DNA of 64,000 nucleotides from DATAEY01 sp045805565 (GCA_045805565.1 JBJMKZ010000022.1:1-64000); one strand, 5' to 3'. Shown: positions 25,988-34,927, counted from the first letter of the stretch. Notes: generated by a model not told the origin, from the letters alone. Numbers and translations are program-made.

Positions 25988-26033
25988 GCAGCCCGGGTGC
26001 CGGAGCGTGCTGCGGCGCCGCCATACTGCGCGC

Positions 26034-26975
26034 GTGGCGCTCGCGCTCTCCCCTCCCCTCAAGCCGCAGCTGGCCCTCGCACGCCGGCAGCTGCCGGACG
26101 GCGAGGGCTGGGCGTTCGAGCCCAAGTACGACGGCTTTCGCGCGATCGCGTTCCTGGACGGCGCCAACGTGCACCTGCAGTCGCGCGGCGGCAAGCCGCT
26201 GTCGCGCTACTTCCCGGAGCTCGCCTTCCCGGCCGGTCGTTACGTGCTGGACGGCGAGATCGTCGTGTCCGGCGATGGCGACCGCCAGGACTTCGACGCC
26301 CTTCAGCAGCGCATCCACCCGGCGGCATCCCGGATCGCGCGGCTGGCGGCCGAGACCCCCGCGGAGTACGTCGCCTTCGACCTGCTGGCCCGTGACGACG
26401 CGACCTGCCTCGAGCGGCCGTTCGCGCAGCGGCGAGCCGCGTTGGAGCGCCTCGACCGCGGCCCGGTGGCGCTGTCGCCGCTGACCCGTGTGCGGGGAGA
26501 GGCCGAGCCATGGTTGCGCGAGGCCGAGGGCGTCATCGCCAAGCAGCTGGACGCCCCCTACCGGCCGGGCGAGCGCAAGGGGATGGTCAAGGTCAAGCGG
26601 GTGCGCACGATCGACTGCGTGGTGGTCGGGTGGCGCCCCGGCAAGGAGGCCGGGACGGTGGGCTCGCTGATCCTCGGCCTCTACGACGGCGGCGAGCTGC
26701 GCGTCGTGGGGCACACCTCCGGATTCACCGCCGCGCAGAAGCGCGAGCTGGTCGTCCGGCTACGGCCGTACGAGACCGGCGAGCGCGGCAGCGGGGACCC
26801 CAGCCGCTGGACGTCGGGGCGCGAGCTCGAATGGGTGCAGCTGCGTCCGGAGCTGGTGGTCGAGGTGAGCTTCGACCACACCTCCAGCGGACGCATCCGC
26901 CACGGCACGAAGCTCGAGCGCTGGCGCGAGGACAAGCCTCCGCGCGAGTGCAGGTTCGACCAGCTCGAGAGCTAG
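26034..26975 (+). CDS. ATP-dependent DNA ligase (LigC/LigD ligase-domain type)
   Basis: A 313-residue ligase. Motif I with the adenylated lysine is EPKYDGFRA (Lys31), motif III is in YVAFDLLA, motif IV in EGVIAKQLDAPY and motif V in MVKVKRVRTIDCVVVG. The OB-fold half follows to the end. The chosen GTG follows CATACT by 6 bases; a TTG-type start at 26007 is less likely. It seals nicks, probably in end joining, with the convergent polymerase gene next door. Confidence 0.88.
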   Translation: MALALSPPLKPQLALARRQLPDGEGWAFEPKYDGFRAIAFLDGANVHLQSRGGKPLSRYFPELAFPAGRYVLDGEIVVSGDGDRQDFDALQQRIHPAASRIARLAAETPAEYVAFDLLARDDATCLERPFAQRRAALERLDRGPVALSPLTRVRGEAEPWLREAEGVIAKQLDAPYRPGERKGMVKVKRVRTIDCVVVGWRPGKEAGTVGSLILGLYDGGELRVVGHTSGFTAAQKRELVVRLRPYETGERGSGDPSRWTSGRELEWVQLRPELVVEVSFDHTSSGRIRHGTKLERWREDKPPRECRFDQLES

Positions 26976-26983
26976 CCCGCCCG

Positions 26984-28120
26984 CTAGTCGCGCTCGCCGA
27001 ACTCGTCCGGGTGTCCCTGGCCGGTGCGGTTGGCGCCGCCGGTCCGACGCTGCGCAGCCGGGCGCCGCCCGCCACGGCCGGGCGGCTGGGGGTCGCCGAC
27101 CCGGCCGGGACGCGGGCGGTCGCGGTCGCGGCTGGGCTGGACCCGCTTCGGTTCCCCCCGCTGCTTGCGGAAGTGCGGAGGCCACGGCGCGTCGCCGAGC
27201 CCCTCCGCCTCGTCGCGGGCGGCGAGCTCCAGCAGCGACTCGAGCGAGCCCGCGTGGCGGTCGATGTCGGCGGCGGGGTCCCCGTGCTCGCGCAGCCGGG
27301 CGGGGACCGTGTCCAGGCGCAGATCCGGGGGCTCGGCGTCGGGCACCTCTTCCCAGTCCAGCGGGCAGGACACCCGCGCGTCGGGCGTCGGGCGAACCGA
27401 GTAGGCGGAGGCTACGGTGCGGTCCCGGGCGTTCTGGTTGTAGTCGACGAAGACGCCGTGGCGCTCCTCCTTCCACCATTTGCTGGTGGCCAGCTCGGGG
27501 GACCGGCGCTCCACCTCGCGGGCCAGCGCCAGGGCCGCCCGCCGCACCTCGGCAAAGCCGCGCTGCGGCCGTATCCGGACGTTGACGTGCATGCCCTTGG
27601 ACCCCGACGTCTTCGGGTACCCGCGCAATCCGTGCTCGTCCAGGACCTCGCGAGCCACCATGGCGACACGCCGGACGTCGTCCCACGAGGCGCCCGGGGT
27701 CGGGTCGAGGTCCACGCGCAGCTCGTCGGGATGGTCGAGGTCGGCGCGCCGGGCCGGCCACGGGTTGAAGTCGACCACGCCCAGGTTCACCGCCCAGGCC
27801 AGGTGCGCCGCGTCGTCGACCACCAGCTCGGTGGCGGTGCGACCCGACGGGAAGGTGACGGTCGCGGTCTCGAGCCACTCGGGGGTCGAACGGGGGACGC
27901 GCTTCTGCCAGATCGGCTCGTGCTCGATCCCGTCGACGAAGCGCTTCATGACCGTGGGGCGCTCGCGCAGGTGGACGAGCGCCGCCTGTGCGGCGGTCAG
28001 GTAGTAGCCCACGAGATCGAGCTTGGTCCACCCCGGCTTGGGGAAGTAGACCTTGTCCGGGTTGGACAGCCTGACCTCGCGCCCGTCGATCTCGATGGTG
28101 GTGTGCTGCCCCCTGGCCAC
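26984..28120 (-). CDS. NHEJ polymerase/primase (LigD polymerase-domain protein)
   Basis: A 378-residue stand-alone LigD-type polymerase (archaeo-eukaryotic primase fold). Catalytic aspartates are in DLDP (residues 137-140), followed by TSGSKGMHVNV (171-181) and VFVDYNQNARD. The last ~70 residues are a basic, Arg/Gly/Pro-rich tail likely to bind DNA. It fills in or extends broken ends with ribonucleotides. The ligase gene converges on it with 8 bases between stops. No Ku gene is in the window. Confidence 0.88.
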   Translation of the reverse strand: MARGQHTTIEIDGREVRLSNPDKVYFPKPGWTKLDLVGYYLTAAQAALVHLRERPTVMKRFVDGIEHEPIWQKRVPRSTPEWLETATVTFPSGRTATELVVDDAAHLAWAVNLGVVDFNPWPARRADLDHPDELRVDLDPTPGASWDDVRRVAMVAREVLDEHGLRGYPKTSGSKGMHVNVRIRPQRGFAEVRRAALALAREVERRSPELATSKWWKEERHGVFVDYNQNARDRTVASAYSVRPTPDARVSCPLDWEEVPDAEPPDLRLDTVPARLREHGDPAADIDRHAGSLESLLELAARDEAEGLGDAPWPPHFRKQRGEPKRVQPSRDRDRPRPGRVGDPQPPGRGGRRPAAQRRTGGANRTGQGHPDEFGERD

Positions 28121-28137
28121 GGGAGCAGGGTGACAGG

Positions 28138-29151
28138 ATGGACGGCGTGGCCACCGCCCGACCGGTGCTCGCCGCGCCGGACTCGTTCAAGGGCACCCTG
28201 TCCGCCGTGCAGGTGGCGGAGGCCCTGGGGCGCGGCCTGGAGGGTGCCGGCTGGCGCTGTGACCGCTGCCCGGCCGCCGACGGGGGCGACGGCACCCTGG
28301 AGGTGCTTCTCCACGCCCTCGGCGGCGAACTGGTGGAGGCCGATGTCCACGATCCGCTGGGACGCCCGATCCGGTCCGCCTTCGCGTTGATCGAGGGCGG
28401 CCAGCGCGCCGTGGTCGAGATGGCGAGGGCGAGCGGGCTGGCGCTGGTGGCCGAGGCCGAACGCGATGCCGAGGCGGCGTCGACCGCGGGCACCGGAGAG
28501 CTGATCGCCGCCGCGGCGCGGTCGGGCGCGAGCGAGGTGCTGGTCGGCGTGGGGGGGAGCGCCACCACCGACGGCGGCGCGGGCGCGATCGCCGCGATCC
28601 GGGCCGCGGGCGGACTGCATGGCGCCCGTCTCGTGGTGCTGTGCGACGTCCGCACCCCGTTCGAGCGCGCGGCCGAGGTGTTCGGGCCCCAGAAGGGCGC
28701 CGACCCGCAGGCGGTGAGACGCCTGAGCCGGCGCCTGCAGCGTCAGGCCCGCGAGCTGCCGCGCGATCCCCGGGGGAGGGCGATGACCGGCTGCGCGGGA
28801 GGGCTGTCCGGCGGCCTGTGGGCGGCGTTCGCGGCCCGGCTGGCGCCGGGAGCGGCTTTCGTGCTCGACGCGGTGGATTTCGATGCCCGCGCCCGCGGTG
28901 CCTCCGCCGTCGTCACCGGTGAAGGCCGTCTCGATATCCAGTCGTTGGAGGGCAAGGCGGTCGGAGAGATCGCGACCCGCTGCCGCCAGCGCGGGATTCC
29001 CTGCCATGCGGTGGTCGGCGGCAGCACCCTGGACCGCTTCGGCCAGCGCCTGCTCGACCTGCAGACAGTCGACCTGGCGGGTACGCCGGCGGACATCGAG
29101 GCCGCCGGCCTGCGGCTGGGCGAGCGGCTCACGACCGAGCGCGGCCGATAG
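28138..29151 (+). CDS. glycerate kinase (GarK/GlxK family)
   Basis: A 337-residue glycerate 2-kinase family protein. It starts with the family block APDSFKGTLSAVQVAEAL and has AADGGDGT, GVGGSATTDGGAG, FGPQKGADP, GCAGGLSGGLWAAF and VVTGEGRLDIQS. It makes phosphoglycerate from glycerate using ATP. Near the glucosylglycerate genes it could recover glycerate released from that solute (inference). It is divergent from the NHEJ polymerase gene with only 17 bases between starts. Confidence 0.9.
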   Translation: MDGVATARPVLAAPDSFKGTLSAVQVAEALGRGLEGAGWRCDRCPAADGGDGTLEVLLHALGGELVEADVHDPLGRPIRSAFALIEGGQRAVVEMARASGLALVAEAERDAEAASTAGTGELIAAAARSGASEVLVGVGGSATTDGGAGAIAAIRAAGGLHGARLVVLCDVRTPFERAAEVFGPQKGADPQAVRRLSRRLQRQARELPRDPRGRAMTGCAGGLSGGLWAAFAARLAPGAAFVLDAVDFDARARGASAVVTGEGRLDIQSLEGKAVGEIATRCRQRGIPCHAVVGGSTLDRFGQRLLDLQTVDLAGTPADIEAAGLRLGERLTTERGR

Positions 29152-29154
29152 CCT
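29149..29154 (+). promoter_or_regulatory. -10 element TAGCCT before gpsA
   Basis: TAGCCT overlaps the glycerate kinase stop codon and is 8 bases before the GTG of gpsA. Confidence 0.4.
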
Positions 29155-29162
29155 CGCGCCCC

Positions 29163-30263
29163 GTGGCGGGCAAACGCCGACCCCATCTGCGGGTTCCGCA
29201 TCCGGGCAATCGCCGCGCGGTGGTGATCGGGGCGGGGTCGTTCGGCACCGCGGTCGCGGTGCTGCTGGTGCGCGGGGGACTGCGCACGACTCTGCAGACA
29301 CGGAGTCCCGAGCAGGCCCAGCGGCTCGCCGTGGACCGAGTCAACGACCGCTACCTCCCGAACGTTCGGCTTCCCCGGGAGCTGGGGATCGAGGACGCTT
29401 CGGCGGGGGTGGGCCGCGCCGAGTACGTCTTCCTGGGCGTTCCGTCGCGCGGGCTGGACGAGGTGATCACCGGCCTGGCCGGCGGCGGGCTGCGCCCGGG
29501 CGCGGCGGTGGTCTCGCTGGCCAAGGGGCTCGTGCCCCCCGACGGCGGGGCGCCCACGATGATCCTCCGCGAAAGCCTGGGAGCGGCGCGCGTCGCCTGC
29601 ATCGGGGGGCCGGCCCACGCCGAGGAGATGGTCAGCGACGGCGCCGTCCTGGTGGCGGCCTCGACCGCCGAGCGCCTGGCCGGCGCGCTCGCCCAGGTCT
29701 TCACGCGAGCGGGCGTGGTGTGCGAGGTCTCCGACGACCCGGTGGGCGTTGAGCTGGCGGGAGCGGCCAAGAACGCCGCCGCCCTGGCCACCGGCGCCAC
29801 CGAGTCGCAGGGGCTGAACGCCGCCGGGGCGGCGGCCGGCCACATCTTCGCGGAGGTGTGGCGGCTGGCCGCCCGGCAGGGGGCGCGTGCCGAGTCGCTC
29901 ATCGGCCTGGCGGGGACCGGCGACCTCGTGGCCACCGTCCTGGCGCCCCAGAGCCGCAACCGGCGGGCGGGCGAGCTGCTCGCCGAGGGCGTCTCCAGCG
30001 CCGATGTGCCGGCCCGGATCGGCCAGGCGGTGGAAGCCCTGGAATCGGTTCCGCTGCTGGCGTCGGCGCTCGAGCGGGCCGGCGTGGACGCTCCGGTGAC
30101 CGCGGCGCTGGGCCGCCTGATCTCCGGCGAGCTGCCGCTCGACGACTGGGTGGCGCTGGTCCGCACGACCGTCCCGGTCCCCGCCCGGTTCGCGCGGCGC
30201 GGTTTCTGGCGGAGGGTGTGGGCGCGGGTGCGCAGCTGGTTCGGGCGCCGCGGCGCCGGCTGA
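29163..30263 (+). CDS. gpsA: glycerol-3-phosphate dehydrogenase [NAD(P)+]
   Basis: A 366-residue GpsA. The dinucleotide motif VIGAGSFGTAVAVLL begins near residue 21, after a basic N-terminal extension. GGPAHAEEM and the catalytic lysine in ELAGAAKNAAALATG are intact, and GTGDLVATVLAPQSRNRRAGELL matches the substrate domain. It reduces dihydroxyacetone phosphate to sn-glycerol-3-phosphate for phospholipids. The C-terminus carries an Arg-rich tail beyond the usual fold. The GTG follows TAGCCT by 8 bases. Confidence 0.9.
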   Translation: MAGKRRPHLRVPHPGNRRAVVIGAGSFGTAVAVLLVRGGLRTTLQTRSPEQAQRLAVDRVNDRYLPNVRLPRELGIEDASAGVGRAEYVFLGVPSRGLDEVITGLAGGGLRPGAAVVSLAKGLVPPDGGAPTMILRESLGAARVACIGGPAHAEEMVSDGAVLVAASTAERLAGALAQVFTRAGVVCEVSDDPVGVELAGAAKNAAALATGATESQGLNAAGAAAGHIFAEVWRLAARQGARAESLIGLAGTGDLVATVLAPQSRNRRAGELLAEGVSSADVPARIGQAVEALESVPLLASALERAGVDAPVTAALGRLISGELPLDDWVALVRTTVPVPARFARRGFWRRVWARVRSWFGRRGAG

Positions 30264-30294
30264 GGACGCGGTCGCCGGAGAGCCACCGGGTCGG

Positions 30295-31110
30295 CTACCG
30301 GCGCGGCCCCTCGGCGAGCGTCGTCACCACCGCCTCGTACACGCCGGCGCCGTGGTCCTGGGTGGCGATGCGGACGTTGCCGCGGCCCGCGATCGTCTCG
30401 CGGAGGGTGGGGTCGCGCTCGACCGCGTTGGCGACCAGCCAGAACGTCTCCACCACCGCTGCCGCCTCCATGTCCTCGCGGGAGTCGCCCACCGCGATGC
30501 ACTCCTGCGCGCCGTAGCCGCGCACCTGCATGTGACGCGCCACCGCCCGCGCCTTGGACGCGCCGGAGGGGATCAGGTGATAGGCGTGCAGGCCGTCCAC
30601 CTCCAGCGTCGGCGAGCGACGACGGATCGCCCCGTTGTCGACCAGACGCAGGTTTCCGTGCCCTCGAGAGCGCAGCACCTCGCCGACCTCGCCGGTATCG
30701 ACCCGGCCCCGGAACAGGTGCGAGACCTCGCGGTCGGTGTGCCACGGCGAGTGGTACTCGAGGCGACCGGCGAAGCGCTCGAGCAGCAGGTCGGGCGCCC
30801 CCGAGGCGGTGATCTGATCGTGGATCGTCTTCTCCCCCGGGACCAGGTCGTCGGTGAGGAACTCCTCCTCACCGTCGATGACCAGGCCGCAGCCCACCTC
30901 GTATATGTACGCCGTGGATCCGATCAGGCGGGCGTCCTCGAAGACCTGCGCCTTGCGCCGGCCCGAATAGATGACCACCTCGGCACCGGCGCGGTGGCAG
31001 GCCTCCAGCGCCCGAACGCCCAGCAGCGTGAAGTCGCCCTCGCCGTCGCGCAGCAGCGACGCACCGCGCCCCAGCAGGGTGCCGTCGAGGTCGCAGTAGA
31101 CGCAGCGCAC
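30295..31110 (-). CDS. HAD-IIB phosphatase, probable glucosyl-3-phosphoglycerate phosphatase
   Basis: A 271-residue HAD hydrolase. Motif I is YCDLDGTLLGRG (nucleophile Asp near residue 7), motif II is YSGRRK, and motif IV is AVGDSREDMEAA, with a C2-type cap between, as in mannosyl-3-phosphoglycerate phosphatases. It lies directly downstream of GpgS, so it most likely dephosphorylates glucosyl-3-phosphoglycerate to glucosylglycerate; this is inferred from context. The GTG start follows TACACT by 7 bases. Confidence 0.72.
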   Translation of the reverse strand: MRCVYCDLDGTLLGRGASLLRDGEGDFTLLGVRALEACHRAGAEVVIYSGRRKAQVFEDARLIGSTAYIYEVGCGLVIDGEEEFLTDDLVPGEKTIHDQITASGAPDLLLERFAGRLEYHSPWHTDREVSHLFRGRVDTGEVGEVLRSRGHGNLRLVDNGAIRRRSPTLEVDGLHAYHLIPSGASKARAVARHMQVRGYGAQECIAVGDSREDMEAAAVVETFWLVANAVERDPTLRETIAGRGNVRIATQDHGAGVYEAVVTTLAEGPRR

Positions 31111-31117
31111 CGGCGCG

Positions 31118-31123
31118 AGTGTA
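31118..31123 (-). promoter_or_regulatory. -10 element TACACT for the HAD phosphatase
   Basis: On the minus strand TACACT is 7 bases before the GTG at 31110, in the 21-base gap after gpgS. It would let the phosphatase be made independently of gpgS. Confidence 0.4.
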
Positions 31124-31131
31124 TGGGGGGC

Positions 31132-31995
31132 TCAGTGCGCCGCGCGCACCGAGCGCAGCGGTGGCCGCTCGACCAGCCCCGAGCCCATCGGGCCGGAGCT
31201 CATGCGTCCCTCGCGCTCCAGGCGGTCGACGACCGCCGCCAGGACCGCAGCTGCCATGGGCACCAGCGCGCTGAGGGGCTGGTGGCGGTTGCGCCGGGTG
31301 TCGAGGTCGACCTGGGCGATCGAGTCGACGCCGACCTCGCGGTAGGCGTCGATGAGCATCGCGATCTCGACCGCGTACCCGGTGGCGAACGGAAGCGCCT
31401 CGAGCAGCGCGCGCTCCGCCGCGACCTCGCCGGCGAGCGGCTGGCGAATGTCGGCCAGATCGGGATAGAACCGGGCGAGCAGCGGGCGCGCCGCGAGCTC
31501 GTTGACCCGCCCGCCACCCTCCGGCAGCTCGATGTCGCCGACGCGGAACGGGCGGCGGAAGGCCCCCTTGACGAACCTGACTTCGTCCTGGCAGAGGAGC
31601 GGGCCGAGCATCCCGCAGGCGAACCGCGGGTCGAAGTCCTCGGTGTCGCCGTCCAGGTAGCAGACGACGTCGCCGGTGAGGACCGAGAGGCCCCGCCACA
31701 TCGCGTCGCCCTTGCCCAGTACCGGCCCGGCCCAGGGCAGCAGCTCGGACTCCTGGTGGACCTCCGCCCCGTGCTCGGCGGCCACCTGGGCCGTGCCGTC
31801 CTCCGAGGCGGCGTCGACCACCACGACCTGGTCGACCACGCCCAGCTCGCGCAACCCTCCCAGCGTGTCCACGATCGGGCCGATCGAGCCGGCCGTCTCA
31901 CGGGTGGGAACGCAGACCGACACGCTGCGTCGGCGCTCGACGGCGAGCCGCTGGGCCGCGAACTCGGAGTGGCGGAACGAGCGGATCCTGGCCAT
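31132..31995 (-). CDS. gpgS: glucosyl-3-phosphoglycerate synthase
   Basis: A 287-residue GT81-type glycosyltransferase. Family segments are SVCVPTRETAGSIG, LGKGDAMWRGL, VCYLDGDTEDFDPRF (metal and sugar-nucleotide site), FVKGAFRRPF, DIRQPLAGEVAAER and FATGYAVEIAML. It joins glucose from a nucleotide sugar to 3-phosphoglycerate, the first step to glucosylglycerate or methylglucose lipopolysaccharide. It is divergent from the helicase gene with 35 bases between starts, and on the minus strand CATAGT (32018-32023) is its likely -10. Confidence 0.88.
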   Translation of the reverse strand: MARIRSFRHSEFAAQRLAVERRRSVSVCVPTRETAGSIGPIVDTLGGLRELGVVDQVVVVDAASEDGTAQVAAEHGAEVHQESELLPWAGPVLGKGDAMWRGLSVLTGDVVCYLDGDTEDFDPRFACGMLGPLLCQDEVRFVKGAFRRPFRVGDIELPEGGGRVNELAARPLLARFYPDLADIRQPLAGEVAAERALLEALPFATGYAVEIAMLIDAYREVGVDSIAQVDLDTRRNRHQPLSALVPMAAAVLAAVVDRLEREGRMSSGPMGSGLVERPPLRSVRAAH

Positions 31996-32016
31996 GGGGT
32001 GTCCCGGAGGGCCGCG

Positions 32017-32022
32017 TACTAT
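32017..32022 (+). promoter_or_regulatory. -10 element TACTAT before the helicase gene
   Basis: TACTAT is 8 bases from the GTG at 32031. Its complement overlaps the candidate -10 of the divergent gpgS, so the two genes share a compact promoter region. Confidence 0.4.
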
Positions 32023-32030
32023 GGCAATCC

Positions 32031-34346
32031 GTGGCCGTCACGCGCACGAGAGAGCCCTGGACCGAGCTCCTGGACCAGGGCGGGCGCGACGACCGGCTGG
32101 TGGTCGAGTCGCGAACCGGGGCGCGGAGGGCAAGCGTGGTGCCTGCACCCGGCGATCTGCACCCTGCCGTGGTGGCTGCGCTGCGGCACACAGGGATCGA
32201 GTCGCTGTACTCGCACCAGGCCGAGGCGCTGGTGGCCGCCGAGAGCGGCCCGGTGATCGTCACCACCGGTACGGCCTCGGGCAAGTCGCTGTGCTTCAAC
32301 CTGCCGACGCTCGACGTCCTCTGCTCGGATCCGCGCGCTCGCGCCCTCTACCTCTACCCGACGAAGGCGCTGGCGCAGGACCAGGCGCGCGCGCTGGGGC
32401 GGCTCGGGCTCGACCAGGTGCGCCCCGCGATCTACGACGGCGACACCCCGCAACAGGAGCGCGCCGCCATCCGTCGGCGCGCCAGCGTGGTGCTGACCAA
32501 CCCCGACATGCTCCATGTCGGGATCCTTCCCCACCACGCCGCGTGGGGGGACTTCTTCGCCAACCTCGCGGCGGTGGTGGTCGACGAGGCGCACGTCTAC
32601 CGGGGAGTGTTCGGCTCGCACGTGGCCAACGTGCTGCGTCGGCTGCGCCGCATAGCCGGCGCCTACGGCACCGAGCCACGATTCCTGCTGGCCTCGGCAA
32701 CGATCGCCAACCCGGTCGAGCTCGCTGAGCGGCTCACCGGACTTGACGGCTTCAGCCTGGTCGACCGCGACGGGTCGCCGGCCGCCGCACGCCGGACCGC
32801 CATGTGGAATCCGCCCCTGCTCGACGAGGCGCTCGGCACGCGCCGCTCGCCCTTGGCCGAGGCGGCCGACGTGCTGGCGGAACTGGTCGAGGGCGGGGCC
32901 CGGACCATCTGCTTCATCAAGTCGCGCAAGGCGGTGGAGCTGATCGCCCGCTACACGCAGCTGCGGCTGGCGGAGACCGCGCCCGAGCTGGTCGAGGCGG
33001 TGGCGCCCTACCGGGCGGGCTACACGCCCGCCCAGCGACGCGAGCTGGAGCGCCGGCTGAGCGAGGGAGAGCTGCGGGCGGTCGTGACCACCGACGCGCT
33101 CGAGCTCGGGATCGACGTGGGGACGCTGGACGCGGCGGTGTGCGTGACCTTCCCGGGGACCGTCGCCTCGCTCCGCCAGATGTGGGGACGGGCCGGGCGC
33201 CGCGGCCGGGGGCTGGCCCTCTACGTGGCGGGGGAGGACGCGCTGGACCAGTTCTTCTGCCGTCATCCGGACGAGTTCCTGGATCGCCCGGTGGAGGCGG
33301 CGATCCTCGACCACGAGTCCGAGCAGATCCATCTCCAGCACCTGCGTTGCGCCGCCCACGAGGGACCGCTGTCGGTCTCCGACGCCGAGGTGCTGGGGCC
33401 GCGGTGGCGGGCGTACGCCGATCGGCTGGTGAGCGCCGGCGCGCTGCGCGAGCGGCGTGGCGCCTATGTCCCACGTCGCCCTGAGGAGTATCCGGCCGCG
33501 GCGGTGTCCCTGCGCTCCTCCGCGGCCGACGCGTTTGCGGTGATCGAGGTCTCCTCGGGCGAGCTGATCGGCACCATCGAGGCGGCGCGGGCGTTCGGGA
33601 CCGCCCACCAGGGCGCGGTCTATCTGCATATGGGCCGCTCCTACGAGGTGCGCGCGCTCGACCTCGACGCTCGCCAGGCGCTGGTCGAGCGCTTCGACGG
33701 CGACTGGTACACCCAGGCCCGCAAGGAGACGTCGACCGACATCGAGCGGCTGCTCGACCGCCGCGAGGCACTCGGCGTGCCCCTGTCGTTCGGAACGGTG
33801 GCGGTGACCGAGCTAGTGCTCGGCTACCAGCGAAAGCGCCTGGCCGACCAGGAGCTGATCGACTTCAACGCGCTCGACCTGCCCGAGACCACCTTCACCA
33901 CGCAGGCGCTCTGGTACGAGCTGCCGGAGGCGATCGTGGAGCGCGACTTTCCCTCGGAGTGCCTGCTCGGCTCTCTGCACGCCGCCGAGCACGCGCAGAT
34001 CGCGGTGCTGCCCCTGCTGGCGATGTGCGACCGCTGGGACATCGGCGGGCTGTCCACCAACCTGCACCCGCAGACCGGCCGTCCCACCATCTTCGTCTAC
34101 GACGGTCACCCCGGCGGCGTGGGGATCACCCGCCAGGGCTTCCTGCGGTTCGAGACCCTCGCCGCCGACGCCCATCGGCTGATCGCCGAGTGCCCCTGCC
34201 GCGAGGGCTGCCCCTCGTGCGTGCAGTCGCCAAAGTGCGGCAACCTCAACGAGCCGCTGGCCAAGGAGGGCGCGCGCGAGCTGCTGGCGCGGATGCTGGG
34301 GGCCGCCGAGCGGGCGGTCGCCCCCACCGGTCGCCCGCCCGACTGA
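32031..34346 (+). CDS. DEAD/DEAH-box helicase with DUF1998 Zn-ribbon, MrfA/YprA-like
   Basis: A 771-residue SF2 helicase. Walker A is VTTGTASGKSLCFN, motif II is VVVDEAHVYRG (DEAH), motif III is LLASATIANP, and motif VI is RQMWGRAGRRGRG. A DUF1998-type C-terminal region follows with four cysteines in CPCREGCPSCVQ, then KCGN. The family is known from MrfA of Bacillus (mitomycin repair) and SftH of mycobacteria, which unwind DNA 3'-5'. It ends 28 bases before tRNA-Phe and is the last core gene before the island. Confidence 0.9.
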   Translation: MAVTRTREPWTELLDQGGRDDRLVVESRTGARRASVVPAPGDLHPAVVAALRHTGIESLYSHQAEALVAAESGPVIVTTGTASGKSLCFNLPTLDVLCSDPRARALYLYPTKALAQDQARALGRLGLDQVRPAIYDGDTPQQERAAIRRRASVVLTNPDMLHVGILPHHAAWGDFFANLAAVVVDEAHVYRGVFGSHVANVLRRLRRIAGAYGTEPRFLLASATIANPVELAERLTGLDGFSLVDRDGSPAAARRTAMWNPPLLDEALGTRRSPLAEAADVLAELVEGGARTICFIKSRKAVELIARYTQLRLAETAPELVEAVAPYRAGYTPAQRRELERRLSEGELRAVVTTDALELGIDVGTLDAAVCVTFPGTVASLRQMWGRAGRRGRGLALYVAGEDALDQFFCRHPDEFLDRPVEAAILDHESEQIHLQHLRCAAHEGPLSVSDAEVLGPRWRAYADRLVSAGALRERRGAYVPRRPEEYPAAAVSLRSSAADAFAVIEVSSGELIGTIEAARAFGTAHQGAVYLHMGRSYEVRALDLDARQALVERFDGDWYTQARKETSTDIERLLDRREALGVPLSFGTVAVTELVLGYQRKRLADQELIDFNALDLPETTFTTQALWYELPEAIVERDFPSECLLGSLHAAEHAQIAVLPLLAMCDRWDIGGLSTNLHPQTGRPTIFVYDGHPGGVGITRQGFLRFETLAADAHRLIAECPCREGCPSCVQSPKCGNLNEPLAKEGARELLARMLGAAERAVAPTGRPPD

Positions 34347-34374
34347 CCCGGTGCCCCGCTAGCATCGAAACCGA

Positions 34375-34448
34375 GGCGAGATAGCTCAGTCAGGTAGAGC
34401 ACGCGACTGAAAATCGCGGTGTCCCCGGTTCGAATCCGGGTCTCGCCA
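34375..34448 (+). tRNA. tRNA-Phe (GAA)
   Basis: A complete cloverleaf. The acceptor is GGCGAGA paired with TCTCGCC and discriminator A; the D-arm is GCTC/GAGC; the anticodon stem is CGCGA/TCGCG with loop CTGAAAA (anticodon GAA); the T-arm is CCCGG-TTCGAAT-CCGGG. CCA is not encoded. Its 3' end is duplicated downstream at 38905, 42678 and 51858, so it is the attachment target of the elements that follow. Confidence 0.95.
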
Positions 34449-34450
34449 TC
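34424..34450 (+). repeat. attachment site, left end (3' end of intact tRNA-Phe)
   Basis: These 27 bases, from the T-arm through TCTCGCCATC, are identical to 38905-38931 and 42678-42704. The last 24 of them are identical to 51858-51881. A direct repeat of a tRNA 3' end is the expected result of tyrosine-recombinase integration. Confidence 0.8.
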
Positions 34451-34630
34451 AGTCACACGCTGGGTGCTTGAGTCGACGGCTCGACCGCCACGAGCGTGAC
34501 GTCGGCGGTCAAGATCGTCGCTTTGCCTACCTCGCGGTCTCCCACGACTAGAGCGGCTGATTGGCTTCTGCGCCGCAGGCAGCCTTTCCGCGACGGATGA
34601 CGTAGGGCACCGACCTAGAGCCACGAGCGT

Positions 34631-34927
34631 CTACGGCTTGCGCCCGACCACCTCGTAGCGGTCGACGATTGGTTCGCGGGACGGGCGCACCGTCGCCTCG
34701 ACTTTCGCGTGCGCCTCCTCGGCCAGCTCGTCGCTGGCGCTGAGGTCCTCGGCGGTGGCCCAGTAGGTGATGACGGCGGCGCGCCCAGCCTTCCAGTCCA
34801 CAGCGAAAGTGACTCCCTCGAACCCTTGCTGCTGCTCGAGCTCCGCGAGGGGCTGCTCGAGTTCGCGGATCAGGTCCTTGATGCGCTCAACGGGTAGCCC
34901 GGCGTAACGGCTCAGTCTTACGTGCAT
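34631..34927 (-). CDS. ABM-like small dimeric alpha/beta-barrel protein
   Basis: A 98-residue protein with alternating helix and strand (MHVRLSRYAGLPVERIKDLI ... RAAVITYWATAEDLSASDELAEEAHAKVEATV). It fits the ferredoxin-like dimeric barrel of antibiotic biosynthesis monooxygenase (ABM)-type proteins. Substrate and activity are unknown. A perfect GAGGAGG lies just before the ATG. Its leader (34928-34962) resembles that of the dodecin gene at 52148. It is the first gene after tRNA-Phe and reads back toward it. Confidence 0.55.
   Translation of the reverse strand: MHVRLSRYAGLPVERIKDLIRELEQPLAELEQQQGFEGVTFAVDWKAGRAAVITYWATAEDLSASDELAEEAHAKVEATVRPSREPIVDRYEVVGRKP

Noticed and set aside
34449..34630. 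Integrase gene next to tRNA-Phe
   Set aside because: The 180 bases after the tRNA contain no recombinase motif and no long frame. The first gene is an ABM-like protein on the opposite strand.
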